Positions 49,280 to 61,800 are shown, counted from the first letter of the stretch. The stretch: DNA of 64,000 nucleotides from Phragmites australis (GCF_958298935.1 NC_084938.1:4161501-4225500); one strand, 5' to 3'. The notes: a model not told the origin generated them from the letters alone. Program-made: numbers and translations.

Positions 49280-51277
49280 TTTTGAGGAACTAAGTGGATA
49301 TATGTCTTGGTTTACTTATGATAAGTTATTGATAAAGTTTAAGTTAAGTTGAGTTTGATTTGCATGAGTTTGTCTATATATTATAATGCATGGTTATGAT
49401 TATGACTAATCAGAGTTGGAAAGAAATGTGGGTTGGAGTTTTTGTCTCTGAGCTAGGAAAATTACAAGCACCGGATGGTCCGACGCTTAGGAAGAAGACT
49501 ACACCGGATGGTTCGGTGTTTAGAAGAAATTCACACCGAAGGATTTTGACTCAGAAGAGAAAATCGAAGACTTCACCGAATGGTCTGGTGTTAGGGAGGT
49601 GTGCACATCGGAGCATTTTCTAGGAAATATGTTTTTTGGAGCCAGAATGAAGTTAAACATCGGATGGTTCAGTGATGGGCAGTTGTGCACACTGGCGGAG
49701 CATTCTCTAGTTTTCGTCGGCTCGGTGGAGAAAGAGCTTATGCACGCGTCGGATGGTCCGGTGTGTACACCGGAGGCTTCACCAGAGCTTTTTTTCAGGA
49801 GATTTTCTCTCGACTTAGTGAAGAAAGGTTTTTCACACACCGGATGGTCTGGTGCTCAGAAAGAATGTATACCGGATCATTCGGTGTTCACAATTTTTCT
49901 GTAATGAGCTTTCAACTGAGAATTTTGACTATGACTAATTGGAGATGGAGTTGGGGAAACTTTTGTGCTTGTCTTGTCATGTGTAGATGACGTATGCAAC
50001 TTGAGGGTTCACGGCAGGATAATCGGAGCTAAGCAGAGTGCTTAGTTGCAGACAATCAAGGAGATCGGGTGGAGTCAAGGGTGATCCTAGCTATATACGT
50101 GGAGATCAAGCAAAGCGTGAGAAAGTGGATGAAGACGGTGTGTTGACAAAGTCAAGCGAAAGGGATGCTGGTGTAAGTGACAAGGCACCCCGAGGGATCG
50201 GGAGTGAGAGAGAATTATCGGCGGTCGAGATCGCAAGACAAAGTACACGCGTCGACATTGGGTGGCTTGCTTAAGGTATAAGCAAGTAGCGGTGAGTTAT
50301 GCTTTGAGAAGCGTGCAAGGTGGTTTGCGGTTTGGCATCAAAACCTGGGAAGTTTGGAAGTGCACGTTGCATCATCGCGAAGCTTGTGTCGAGACGAAGC
50401 TATATCATGAAGGCACCACGACTGTTCGATGGATGAAGAAAAAGTTGGATGAAAATATCCTCTGTAGTAGGTAGGAGTGTATTGGAAGATAGGGATATTT
50501 TGGATATCTATAAAACTTAAGGGCTAAGGAACATCTCTATGCCTATAAATAGAGGAGGAGGGTTGTGTGAGTTCCGAGAGCCAGCCATTTGAGAGCCTTT
50601 GGGAGAGAACTCTAGAGTTTTAAGCAGAGAAAGAGGTGTGCTTAGCCTATGTGTTAGGTGAGAGCTTTGTGAGAAAAATAGTTTATAATCCGCCAAAATT
50701 AAGATGTTCCTCTACAAGTAATAAAGATATTGTTTACTCTTATGCTTGTGTTCATCCCCTTCTAGATCCCTCTCTTGGCTCCCTTGTAAGTTATTTAGTT
50801 TTTGTTGAGATTTTTATTTTTATTGAAGAATTGAAATTTTCCACCATATTGGAGTTGTTCTTCTTGTTGCTAGAGATATAAGAATCACATATGAGTTGGT
50901 CTTAAACTATACCTCACCTCTAAATCCATCAACTTAGAGATTTCCTTCACCCGGTGCCTAGATCTTTAGATCTAAGTGCTTCTACATCTATTTGCGAGTT
51001 CTTGAGAGCTATGACACTTGGATTAATCTTATATGGAACTTAGAGTTTAGATCTATCCATTGGAGCTATGGTTTTTCATGGAGATGTTTGATGTGGGTTA
51101 TGTCTCTCGGTTTTTAGCTTCCGCGATTTTGTTTTGAGGTGCGTTGGGTGAAAGATTGGGATAGACCATCCAATAAATTGATGAGGCTCATATTCACCCA
51201 CCTCTAATCGTCTTTCTTAGTCCTTCAATTGGTATCAAAGCCGAGTTTGATCACTAATTGACCTTAACTGGCTTTGT
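49280..51277 (+). mobile_element. Copia A: 5' LTR, primer site and leader
   Basis: The LTR (start about 49280, end CTTAGTCCTTCA at 51227) is followed by TGGTATCAAAGCC (initiator-Met primer site) at 51230. The leader CCTTAACTGGCTTTGT is then broken at 51277 by copia B and resumes at 56473 with TTTGTGATTCGTAGG before the gag start. The LTR aligns with the minus-strand LTR at 25355-26829. A TATA-like CCTATAAATAGAGG is at 50540-50553. U3 contains an inserted array of CCGGATGGTCC-type units (49470-49890). The LTR start is approximate. Confidence 0.75.
49470..49890 (+). repeat. CCGGATGGTCCGG-type array in copia A U3
   Basis: At least seven imperfect palindromic units (CACCGGATGGTTCGGTG-like) occur at irregular 30-90 bp spacing, for example at 49472, 49503, 49577, 49660, 49750, 49840 and 49870. 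The array is missing from the otherwise matching LTR at 25355-26829. Confidence 0.8.
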
Positions 51278-51483
51278 TGTAGCAAATATGCCCTTTGGGA
51301 GATTGCAGCGACCATTTTAGGACATGTATATGATTTTGGTGATTAATGATAATATAGTCAATGGGACTAACATGTTCGTCAAGTATATGCCTTAGTAGGT
51401 CTCATAGATACAAGACATGAAGAAGTCACCGCAGTCGGGACAAAAATTGACTGAATTGGTGAAGTCCCAGGAATATTATTAAC

Positions 51484-52090
51484 GTCGGATAGTCCGGCGC
51501 AAATGAGTTTGTACTCACCAAAGCTTTTCCCCCGGGTGTTTTGAACACGTTGGATGGTCTGACGATATGAAGATGGTGCACGTCGGAGCATTTACAGAGG
51601 AAGGAGATGAGGAAGCTACACGCCGGATGGTCTGACGCTCTGAAGATTGGCTACGCCAGAACATTTCCAGTGGAAGGAGAAAATGCACAATAGACTGGAT
51701 GGTCTGATGCTATGAAGATTTGCTACGCTGGAGCACTTCCAATGGAAGGAGAAAATGCACAACATACCAGTTGGTCTGGCGATGAAGAGGTTGCTACGCT
51801 AGAGTGATTTTTTCAGAGAAGGTCTCAACGTCTAGTTTGGCGTGGTTGTACACGCCGAATGGTCTGGCGATGAAGATTTGCTACGACGGAGTATTTTGCA
51901 CAGAGAGAAGTAGCGCGATTTGGCTCGAGTGTATGAACCGGATGGTCCAACATTAGAGTTGAAGGCAACACCAAAATATTCGGTGTTCAGAATGGTTTTG
52001 AGTGTGGTTTCAACGGCTAGTTTGTGGAGGATGTACACGCCGGATGGTCCGGTGAGTACAATCTATTTACATCGGATCATCCGGTGTATA
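51484..52090 (+). repeat. CCGGATGGTCCGG-type array, copia B 5' LTR
   Basis: About eight units (for example CGCCGGATGGTCTGACG near 51619, CGCCGGATGGTCCGGTG near 52036, ATCGGATCATCCGGTG near 52071) alternate with a TTTTCCAGWGGAAGGAGAAA-like spacer. The matching array in the 3' LTR spans about 54990-55590. Confidence 0.8.
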
Positions 52091-53241
52091 CAGAAAAGTT
52101 GAGCCGTTAGGGCAACGGCTAGTCCGCAGGGTTGAGACTATAAATATCCATCCACTCGATCATTTAAAGGTGTGGCAGTGTGCTAGAGTCTAGAGAAGCT
52201 TATATCTACTTGAGAAGACATCCAAGCCACCAAAGTGCTTAAAGTTATCATCTAAAGCAATCAATCACAAGATTAGAGAGTGATTAGTACTAATAGGTCT
52301 AGAGAGAGTTGTTGCTAGGTGTTGATGCCTAGAGAGTGGATCAAGGAGTGATCCTATATTGTACCAAGTGGTACGCTGACACCTTGGAGTCTTAGTGACT
52401 CGCCGACACTTTAGGCCTTGGTGGATCAAGTTTGTTAATCATCCAACTTGGTGTGGAGCGACAGCAAGAAGCTTGTACGGGGACGCGGAGACCCTTGCCT
52501 TAGTGGCTTAAGCTCTGAAGTGAAAATGACAATAAGTGACCAGAAGAGAGGCTTATGGTGAAACCTTTTCTTGGCGGCTCAGTAGCTCATCTTGCTTAAG
52601 ACCTTGCCTTGGTGGCTCAAGAGCTATGACCGAAAGAGTCTTGGTGACTGGGAGCATATCCATAGGGAGCTCTAATGTGGACTAAGGGTGGTGTTTATAC
52701 CATCGATACTACGGGATAAAAATCACTTGTGTCGAGTTTACTTTCTCTACCTTATTTACGTTTTCGCATTTACATACTTGCAATTTACCTTTCTAGATAG
52801 GTTGTAATTCCTTTTGAATGGTACAGTAGACACACTAGATAAAGCTAGAACACATTTAGATAGAAATTGATATATGTTTATCTTTTGAAGTCTTTGGAGC
52901 TGAATTATTTTAAGTGTCCTAATTCACCCCCCCCTCTTAGGACGTCACTGATCCTTACAAGTGGTATAAAAGCTAGGGCTCACACTGACTTTACAATTGT
53001 TATTAGAAGCTCACATCTTTCACAAGGTTTTGCCAATTCAAGTGGCAGTTGAGCCGTAGTCTCATTTTTATCGCTTAGGCTTCATCGCCTAGTGAGTTGT
53101 GATATCCAAAGACGGGACGAATACCGGTAGTGCTCCACACTTTGACGGCATAAACTTCCCCCGTTGAAAATTTTTAATGACTTGTTTCTTGTAAGCCAAA
53201 GGTCTAAAGGTTTAGATGTTTAGAGAGTCACCGAGAAAGGG

Positions 53242-54953
53242 ATGAGACAACGCCTCACAAACAAAGAGAGGCAATATGATGCTATAGCGAAGAGTATTCT
53301 TTTATCATTTCTATGCATAGATGCTTTCAATTGTGCATATATTCTCACCAATGCATATGATATTTGGACTAATCTCATTGAAATACATGAATGCACAAAG
53401 GATGTGCGCAATGAAAGATATCATGTGCTAGTCTTTAAGCTCAATAGTATCAAACAACTTGCTCATGAAAGTGCTAATGATATATACTTACATTTAAATA
53501 TCCTTGTTAATGAGATCAATGAGCTAGGTTTGATGCCAATTGGAGACGATCAAGTGGTGAGAAAAATATTTTAAGATCTTCTTCCAAAGTACAAGTTGAT
53601 AGTCTCCATCATCTACGATAACAACGACATCAATAAGATGACTCTAAGTCAAGTGCTCGGTAAGATCATCACCCATGAGATGACCATGAATATAGGGGTT
53701 GAAGCTCCTTCCTCATTCGACGCCAAGAGCTTCGCCCTCACAAGCAAGCAATGTCATTGCCCACATATGACGATGAAGATGAGGAGAAAAGAGCAAGAGT
53801 CAAGCTCAAGCGAAGATGATGGTGATGAAGATGAAGAGAGCAACGAAGAAGATGAGAAAAGCACCTCAAGTGACGAAGAGATGGATCCCAATGTCACCAA
53901 ACTCATCTCACAAATGGAGAAAAATATCAAGAGGATCAATGCCAAGATTGATCATCTAATCTCTATGAAGAACTTAGTCAATACAATTGATCATATTAAG
54001 AAGGAGAAGAAGATCAAGATCAGGAAGAGGGAGGCAAAGGGAAGATGCAAAGCATTTGTAAGCTTAGAAAGATGGGTGAGTGAATATGAATATTCAAGCT
54101 GAAGTGATGAGAGCTTCACCACTCACTCCTCCAAGAGAAGTTTTTTCTCAAAGTTTTCATCATGCAAACTATCACGCAAGTTATCATCATACAAATGCCT
54201 TATGGCTAAAAATATTGAAAGCGATATAAGTGATGATGAATCCGATAAAGATTCTTCCTTCCAAAAAGAACCCCTTGATTTGATCAATGAGCAAAAAATG
54301 GTCTTATAGAAACAATCTAAAGAATTAAAGAAATTCAATGTCATTAATGAAATTCATGCTATCTTTGCGTTTAATTATAAACAATTATCGAGCAAATTCG
54401 AATTGCTAAACAAGGAAAATGAAGAGCTTAAGGCAAATTTTGAAGGCATTGAATCTCATCCTAAGGTCCTTTTGAAGCAATCTATCTCTCTTTTTAATTT
54501 AAATCCTAAGGTAGATGCTTCCACTTCTTGTGATGACTTAATTATTTATCTAACTCATCCATTTGCAATGAGACTTGTATTGAGAATGTTAGTGTAGAAC
54601 TATCTAATGAACTCATTGCACAAGAGAATGATGGGCTCAAGTAAGAAGTGGAGAAGCTCAAGAAGAACTTGACAAGATTAAAAGACAAGAGTCATGTTCA
54701 ACCTCCTCAAGATAATCATGTTATCATGATAAATAAGCTTGCGGAGGGGTCTACCGTGATATGCTTCAAGTGCTATCAAGAAGGTCATAAGTTTTTCCAA
54801 TGCAAGCAAGTCAAGAAGGAGACTAAGGAGAAGAATAAGATGAGAAATCTCTCCAACAAGATCTCTAACTCTGCACCAAGTTTAACTACAAGATCAAGTC
54901 CAAGAGCAACCACTACAAGCTCAATAGAAGTGATTCAAGTAGGTCTCATCAAC
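53242..54953 (+). pseudogene. Copia B gag (SIRE/Maximus-like), disrupted
   Basis: The first block (MRQRLTNKERQYDAIAKSIL..., 53242-53574) is the UBN2 gag domain with NAYDIWTNLIEIHECTKDVR. It stops at a TAA, and the frame continues DLLPKYKLIVSIIYDNND. Next come an acidic serine-rich stretch (53800-53880), a coiled-coil region, and a zinc knuckle CFKCYQEGHKFFQC (about 54761-54802; C-x2-C-x4-H-x4-C). At least three stops interrupt the gag. Its product would package element RNA. Confidence 0.8.
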
Positions 54954-56352
54954 TAGGTATATTGTTACATATCCTAGAAATATTGTTAATGCCGGATGGT
55001 TCGGCGTAGATGAGTTTGTACTCGCCAGAGCTTTTTCCCTAGGTGTTTTGAACACACCGGATGGTCTGGTAATATGAAGATGGTGCATGACGGAGCATTT
55101 ACAGAGGAAGGAGTTAAAGAAGCTACATGCTGGATGGTCCGACGCTCTGAAGTTTGGCTATGCCAAAGCATTTCCAGTGGAAGGAGAAAATGCACAACAA
55201 ACCGAATGGTCCGACACTCTAAAGATTGCCTACACTACAGCATTTCCAATGAAAGGAGAAAATGCACAACAGACCGGTTGGTCCAGCGATGAAGAGGTTG
55301 CTATGCCGGAGTGATTTTTTCCAGAGAAGGTCTCAATAGCTAGTTTGGCGTGGTTGTACACGACGGATGGTCTGACGATGAAGATTGGCTACGACAGAGT
55401 ATTTTGCATAGAGAGAAGTGGCGCAGTTTGGCTCGTGTACACGCCGGATGGTCCGGCGATAGAGTTGAAGGCAACGCAAAATATCCGGTGTTCAGAATGG
55501 TTTTAAGTGGGGTTCTAACGGCTAGTTTGTGGAGGATGTATACGTTGAATAGTACGGTGAGTACAATCTGTTTACACCGAATCATTCGGCGTATATAGAA
55601 AAGTTGATCCGTTGGGGCCACGGTTAGTCCGCAGGGTTGAGGCTATAAATACCCCTCCACTCGGTCATTTGTAGGTGTGGCAGTGTGCTGGAGTATAGAG
55701 AAGTCTATATACATTTGAGTAGACATCTAAGCCACCAAAGTGCTTAAAGTTATCATCTAAGGCAATTAAGCATAATATTAGAGAGTGATTAGTATTAGTA
55801 GGCCTAGAGAGAGTTGTTATTAGGTGTTGCTACCTAGAGAGTGGATCAAGGAGTGATCCTACATTGTACCAAGTGGTACGTCGGCACCTTGGGCCTTGGT
55901 GGCTCAAGCTTATTGACACTCCAACTTTGTGTGGAGCGATGGCAAGAAGCTTGTATAGGGACATAGAGGCCCTTGCCTTTGTGGCTTAAACTCCGAAGTG
56001 AAGATGACGACAAGTGATCAGAAGAGAGGCTTGTGGTGAGACATTGACTTGGTGGCTCAGTGGCTCATCTTGCTTGAGGTCTTGCCTTGGTGACTTCGTG
56101 GCTTAAGAGCCGTGATCGGAAGAGTTGGCAACCAGGAGCATATCCTTGATGGAGCTTCAACGTGTACTATGGGTGGCGTTTATGACATCGATACCACGGG
56201 ATAAAAATCCCTTATATCGAGTTTGCTCTCTCTACCTTATTTACGTTTTCACATTTACATATTTGTAATTTACCTTCCTAGATAGGTTGCAATTCTATTT
56301 GGACGGTAGAGTAGACACACTAGATAAATATAGAGTACATTTAGATAGAAAT

Positions 56353-56406
<54 letters not shown>

Positions 56407-56478
56407 TTTGAGAGCCAAATAATTTTAAGTATCCTAATTCACCTTTCTCTTAGGACGTCACCGATCCTTACACTTTGT

Positions 56479-56881
56479 GATTCGTAGGCTACAATGGAGA
56501 GATATGGAAAGATTCTATTTTTTGAAGGTCGTGACTTTTCATACTAGAAGGAACACATGGAGGCTTATCTCTTAAACCAAGGACAGGCTAGATGAGAAAT
56601 TGTTGACTCTAACTATGAAATTCCCATTACTCGTACTTGTTAGGCCTAGATTGAACAATATGAAGCTAAAAATATATTGTTCACCAGTCTGAGTCTCAAT
56701 GAGTTTGATAAGGTTCAACACCTCCTTACTGCTAGAGAGATTTGAGCACTAACCAAATCAAGGCTAGGCATTAGAGCGCTTACAATAAAGAATATTAAAT
56801 ATTTGTGCAAGGTTCCAGAGAGTCTTTGGATGTTATGTTTGCAAGGTTTGACGGAATAGTTAGCAAACTTAGATCCACTGA
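56479..56881 (+). pseudogene. Copia A gag fragment
   Basis: After the copia B insertion the copia A leader resumes. The frame from ATG at about 56492 reads MERYGKILFFEGRDF, EIVDSNYEIPITRT, SLSLNEFDKVQHLLTAREI and SLDVMFARFDGIVSKLRSTD, with several stops. It is cut at 56881 by the gypsy LTR. It is homologous to the minus-strand gag at 24835-25300. Confidence 0.75.
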
Positions 56882-58297
56882 TGTCGGAGAGTGAACTCCT
56901 GTCGCAGGGATCCCGAGAGACCCCTCTTTAGAGATTCGGCCGGGGGGATGATCCTAGAAAAGCTTGTACGGGAAAAAAGCGGGAACGGAAGTAAATGCGC
57001 TGGCTTGCGGGTACACCGGGTTTTTGAACAGGTTCGGGCCGCGCGGGGGCGTAACACCCTACTCCTGTATGAGTGTTATATCTATCCTTGAAGGGGATCC
57101 TTCAAGGATATATCTGGTTCTCCAAGGAGAGCTGTTTACAAAGAGCTGGAGGCTCTTATGTTCTAGCTAGCTGGTCTCTTGATCGTCTTGCGATCGGGGG
57201 CTGTTGTTTTCTTGTTCTTCGACTGACTCTCTTCTTCTCCTTTTTCCTTCTCTTTTCGGTGTCCTCCATCCTTTCCTTTTATAGATGCGCCGACCTCGAC
57301 ATATCCTGAATGGGAAAGAGGGGACGCGAATGCCCAGGTGCCACGGAGAAAGGCGTAATCATTTCATTTTGGCGAAGTGACAGGGGCGGTGGAGGAAGGC
57401 GGCGTGCATTCGACCACCAGCCGCTGCGGAAGCTTCGGGGTGCTCTGAAAAGGGCCCACCGGACAGCCTCAGAGGTGCCCGGTGCGCCCACCCTGTCTTG
57501 TTCTCCTGCCAGGGCAGGGTGGCAGGCCGAGCGCTTCGATTCTGGCGACGTTATCCCGAGGCGCGCAGGCGAAAACGGGACGGGACCCATGCATTTAATG
57601 GACCCACGCCCCCCTGCCATTGCATGGCAGGGTCTGACACTGGGGCGTGGGCAGCCGAGAATGTCAGGATGTCAGAATGTCAGGCCACGCGCGCCTATTA
57701 AATGCGGCATCGGGCCCTTGACTGGATGACACCCTGACGACGGGGCCCTTCGAGTCTTTGAACGAGCTTGCGCGAACCTTCGGGGGACCGAGTCCTCGGG
57801 GGCTGCCACGTGCAGCCCCGAGCACTCTCTCCCGAGCACTTCAGCGGGACCTTCGGGGCACCGAGTCCTCGGGGGCTGCCACGTGCAGCCCCGAGCACTC
57901 TCTCCCGAGCACTTCAGCGGGACCTTCGGGGCACCGAGTCCTCGGGGGCTGCCACGTGCAGCCCCGAGCACTCTCTCCCGAGCACTTCAGCGGGACCTTC
58001 GGGGCACCGAGTCCTCGGGGGCTGCCACGTGCAGCCCCGAGCACTCTCTCCCGAGCACTTCAGCGGGACCTTCGGGGCACCGAGTCCTCGGGGGCTGCCA
58101 CGTGCAGCCCCGAGCACTCTCTCCCGAGCACTTCAGCGGGACCTTCGGGGCACCGAGTCCTCGGGGGCTGCCACGTGCAGCCCCGAGCACTCTCTCCCGA
58201 GCACTCTGTTTCTACCTATCTTGCAGGGTGGTGATATGTGGTGGACGGCCGGTCTGGCCTCGGGACTTAGGGACCCCTGGTTCTAAATACACCGACA
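56882..58297 (-). mobile_element. 3' LTR of a Tat/Retand-like Ty3/gypsy element
   Basis: The ends are TGTCGG (56882) and CCGACA (58297). On the minus strand the LTR starts TGTCGGTGTATTTAGAACC, and just before it stands GGGCCCGGGGGCTAC, the usual polypurine end of such grass elements. U3 carries six 73-bp repeats, and a minus-strand CTATAAAAG box lies at about 57276-57284. Minus orientation is supported by the pol C-terminus at 63.7 kb. The insertion cuts copia A gag, with ACTGA as the adjacent 5 bp; its partner lies beyond the window. Confidence 0.8.
57772..58205 (-). repeat. Six 73-bp tandem repeats with G-box hairpin
   Basis: Units start at 57772, 57845, 57918, 57991, 58064 and 58137. Copies 2-6 are essentially identical and the first diverges at its start. 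Each contains CTCGGGGGCTGC-CACGT-GCAGCCCCGAG, a stem with the G-box CACGTG at its centre. A 73-bp unit is 1 mod 3, so long frames across it on both strands are artefacts of a stop-free repeat. Confidence 0.95.
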
Positions 58298-58653
58298 GTA
58301 GCCCCCGGGCCCGCTGGCAGTCGATGGGACGGAGACTGCGAATGGGCCCTTCGTCGCGACCGAGGCCAAGGCTGGCCGGATGCCATGTGGCAAGCTTTCG
58401 AGAGGTGGCCCCTGCGGATTTTAGACCTCAAGTATGCCCCAACGGGAAAATGAGTGGTCGCGTGTCCATACAACTTCCGAGGGGCACGATAATCATACGG
58501 GCGGCCCGCGCGGTCGCCGCGCAGATCGAGGAAAATACGCCTGGCAACCGCTGACATCGCGCGATCGGCGGGAGATTCGCCTGACAGTTGCGTCGACCGA
58601 GGCGACGCTTCGCCGAGCGAATCGTCCGGGGCGGCAGTTTTTGAATTTTGAGA

Positions 58654-58660
58654 TATAAAA
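58654..58660 (+). promoter_or_regulatory. TATA box of the antisense ORF
   Basis: TATAAAA in the context GAGATATAAAAGGGGG lies 164 bp upstream of the ATG at 58818, on the plus strand and opposite to the retroelement's own transcription. A C/T-rich leader follows, as in plant 5' UTRs. Confidence 0.65.
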
Positions 58661-58817
58661 GGGGGAATGGATCGGTCCGTTCCCCTTTTTCACGCTCTCT
58701 CGCACCCGTGCTCCTGCTTCCTTTGCGCTTCGAAGCCCCTAGGAAATTCCCAGGCGACCGGAGCGTTCTTCCTTCTCTCTCTCTTCACCACCAAAAAACG
58801 CCTTCCACTCCGCTGAG

Positions 58818-61800
58818 ATGACGAGGGTTGGAGGAGGACGCCGGGATAGGACTCCGGACAGCATCTTGCCGGAATCACGCCTGAGGAATGAGGAGGCGGC
58901 GGATAAAATCAAGAAGCTGCTGGTGCCGGAAGGTCAGGAGGGTGCTGTGGTGGTGAGGCCGGCGACTCTGACGCCGACGACGACCGTTCCTGGACGAACC
59001 GTCCTCTTCACCTCCTTCGTGGCGGCGGGGCTAGTGCCGCCGTTCTCCGCCTTCTTCCTGCAAGTGCTGGAGACGTACGGCATCCAAATGGCGCACCTAA
59101 GCCCCAATTCCGTCGTGGCGTTGGCGGTCTTCGCACATCTCTGCGAAATGTTCGTGGGGGTGATGCCGTCGGCGACGCTGCTTCGCCACTTCTTCGTCCT
59201 TCGGCCGGTGGGGAAGAAGAGGGGGCACTCCACGGCGGACGTCGCGGGGTGCTGCAACCTTCGGCTCCGGGAAGGCCTGGGGGACCATTATATTCCCCAG
59301 GTGGTGCGCAGCAAGTGGGAGGAATGGCGACGGGACTGGTTCTTCGTCGACATCGACCCCCACGAGCGGCTCGAGTTGCCAGAGAAGGCGGCGGAACCTC
59401 GGCGATCGACGTGGGAGGCGCCGCCGCCAGAAGATGCGAGGCTAAAGCCGGTGCTGGAGCGCATCTTGGAGCTGCGCGAGTCCGGGCTGACCTCTGTTAT
59501 GGTGGTCGTGGACTTCCTGCGTCGACGACTGGCGCCCTTGCGGGAGCGGGCCCGACCAAGCTGGTTCTATACCGGGCCGGAGGACATCACTAGGACCCAG
59601 ATCGGCGCGAGTTGGGATCTGGGGCAGGCGGAGCTGCGAGGGATGACCCGAGTGATCACCGGGTCGGAGGACATGAGCCGGGCGGAGCTCCCGTGGCCGG
59701 AGATGGCGCTCTGCGCCCATCCCGACCGGGTGGCTATCATGAGGCGGCTGCCGGAGTTTGACGCCCAAGGGCCCGTGGACCGGCCAAGAAGCCGGAGTCC
59801 CGAGGCCTCTGAACTCCCCGGGCTGGAAGAACTCCTGGGTGAGGAGGTTGTTGGCAGCTCGGCGCAGGCTGGCGACGGGGCCGCCACAAGCAGTAGCCGC
59901 CGCGCCAGAGAAGAGGGCGCCCCTGAAGCTGCTGAAGAGTTGACGTCGGGAGACCGGGGAAAACGACCCCGGGCCTTGATCCTGCTGCCGGAGTCTCCGC
60001 CGTCGCCGACGGCAGCGGCGGCGTTTCCGGTGCTGGAGCCGCGCCTGGTGCGGATGGGGCCCGCGCCGACGCCTGCGACCTGCGCGGCGGAGACCGAGAC
60101 TCGTGCGGCGGCACCCGAGGCCCGCGCAGTGGCCCAGCCGAGCCCTCAGCGGAAGAGGCGGCGGGAGGGGTCCGGACCGACGGCACCGGACCCGGACATT
60201 AGGCTCCCAGCGGCCAAATGGCGGTATCGGTGAGTCATTTTTCTTGCTTTTCCATGGGTCCTTTCGGCCCGAACTAAGTTTTGACAACTTTTACTTGTCT
60301 CCCGTAGGCCGGCCGCAGGCGTTGCGGCGACGGAGAGGGAGCAGGCGCCAAGGCCAGAGCCGAACCTGCCCGCTGCGCCAGCGGAGGTCAGTGTAGGAAC
60401 GGCGGAGGCGCCAATCGACGTGGAGGCGCCAATCGACGTGGCGGCCATAGGGAGAGAGGCGGTGGCGGCGACTACCGGAAGGGCGCCGGCGGAGCCTACC
60501 CCGGGCGCGGAGAGCCCGGGGCGGAGAACGGTGGAGGCGGATGCCTCGCCGGGGCCGGTGGGCAAGGCGGCTGATGCGGGAACGCAGCTGCCGTCCGAGG
60601 CCTTGGCTCCGGAGGAGCCTACCCCGGGCAGGCAGAGCCCGGGGCGGATGGCGGCACAGGGCCCTGTGGAGAGCTCGGCCCCCCTGGAGGCATCCGGCGG
60701 AGAAGCCTGGGACCCACCGGCGCTCGCAGTGCCTGGCCGGCCTGCCGATCCCCTCTTGGCCGCCATTGAAGGCGTCCGAGCCGCAGTCGGGCAGTTGGGC
60801 GCGGCGGTGGAGGCCAAGGAGGGGGAGCTCGAGGCCGAGCACGCCCGCCTGGTACTGGAGAAGGCGCAGCTGGCGGGCGCCCGAGAGGAGGCCCGTGCGG
60901 CAGCCGCGCGGGAGCAGAAGCTCCTGGAGGACATCCGTGCGGAAGCCGCGCGGGAACGAGAAGGCCTGAGGACCGCGCGGGCAGAGGCCGCGCGGGAACG
61001 AGAAGACGCCGCCCGCCTGGCTGAGGCGTCGAGGCAGCAGGCTGCCGAGGCCCTTGCCAGGATGGGGCAGGCGCAGGTGAGGGAGGCGGCAGTCACGGCC
61101 CGGGAACGGCTTGCAGAGGAGCGGCAGGCCGAGCTGGCCCGCCGAGAGGGCGCGGTCGAGACGACGCGCGCCGACCTCCAGCGCTGGGAAGACGACCTCC
61201 AGAAGATCAGAGGAGAAGTCAAGCGCTGGGAAGAGGACGTCTCCATCCGGGAAGTGGATAACGAGCTATTAGCGTCTGATCTCGGAGCCCGGGAGGATTC
61301 GGTGGTCCAGCAGGAGGAGGTGCTGGCCCGACGGGAGAATGAGCTGAGTCGCCGGGAAGGCGAACTGAATCGCCGAGAGGGCGAACTGAGTCGCCGGGAA
61401 GGCGAAGCCGCTGCCGCGGCGGCCACCGCGGCTACCAGGGCGGAAGAAAATGCGAAACACGAGGCGGAACTGACCGCCCGTGAACAAGCCCTGTCCGAGG
61501 TGGTGGCTAAGGCGAAGCTGGATGCCGTCCCCGCCGCAGCTGGCGGTTCTTCCGGTCCGGCCGAGGACCAGGGACTCGAGGCACAGCTGCGGGCCGCCAG
61601 GGAGAAGCTCGAGGCAGCCTTTGTTTCGCGGGTCAACCTCGTGCAGATGCTGGAGGATATACTCCGGCGGATGCGACGGGCCATGGAGAAAGGTGGTCTT
61701 GGGCGGCTTGTCGGCGACACGAAGGGCGACGGCCCCGCACGACAAGTGTTGGAGCTGCAGCAGGTCTGCGAGCGCCTCGAGACCCTGCCCTGGGCAGTTC

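Larger units (their letters stand above)
51278..56472 (+). mobile_element. Copia B: nested gag-only LTR retrotransposon, pol deleted
   Basis: The 5' LTR is 51278-52959 (TGTAGC...CTTACA), followed by primer site TGGTATAAAAGC at 52962. The 3' LTR is about 54970-56472 and lacks roughly the first 190 bp. CTTTGT flanks both ends (51272-51277 and 56473-56478), a target duplication inside the copia A leader. Between the LTRs only a gag remnant is present; the sequence passes from the gag 3' part directly into the middle of the 3' LTR near 54960-54975. Protease, integrase, reverse transcriptase and RNase H are therefore gone. Both LTRs carry the CCGGATGGTCCGG-type array. Confidence 0.85.

Noticed and set aside
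49390..49990. Frames of about 100 codons on both strands
   Set aside because: They run through the palindromic CCGGATGGTCC array of an LTR and have no domain.
57758..58554. Long open frames (158, 172 and 223 codons plus, and several minus) across the 73-bp repeats
   Set aside because: The repeat has no stops and its length is 1 mod 3, so all frames stay open on both strands; the peptides are the same repeat rotated. It lies in an LTR.
60146..61720. 524-codon minus-strand frame
   Set aside because: It is a mirror of the GC-rich antisense-ORF exon 2; the Ser/Arg/Ala composition is what the complement of Glu/Arg/Ala codons gives. The plus frame has a recognised domain, splice sites and TATA box.
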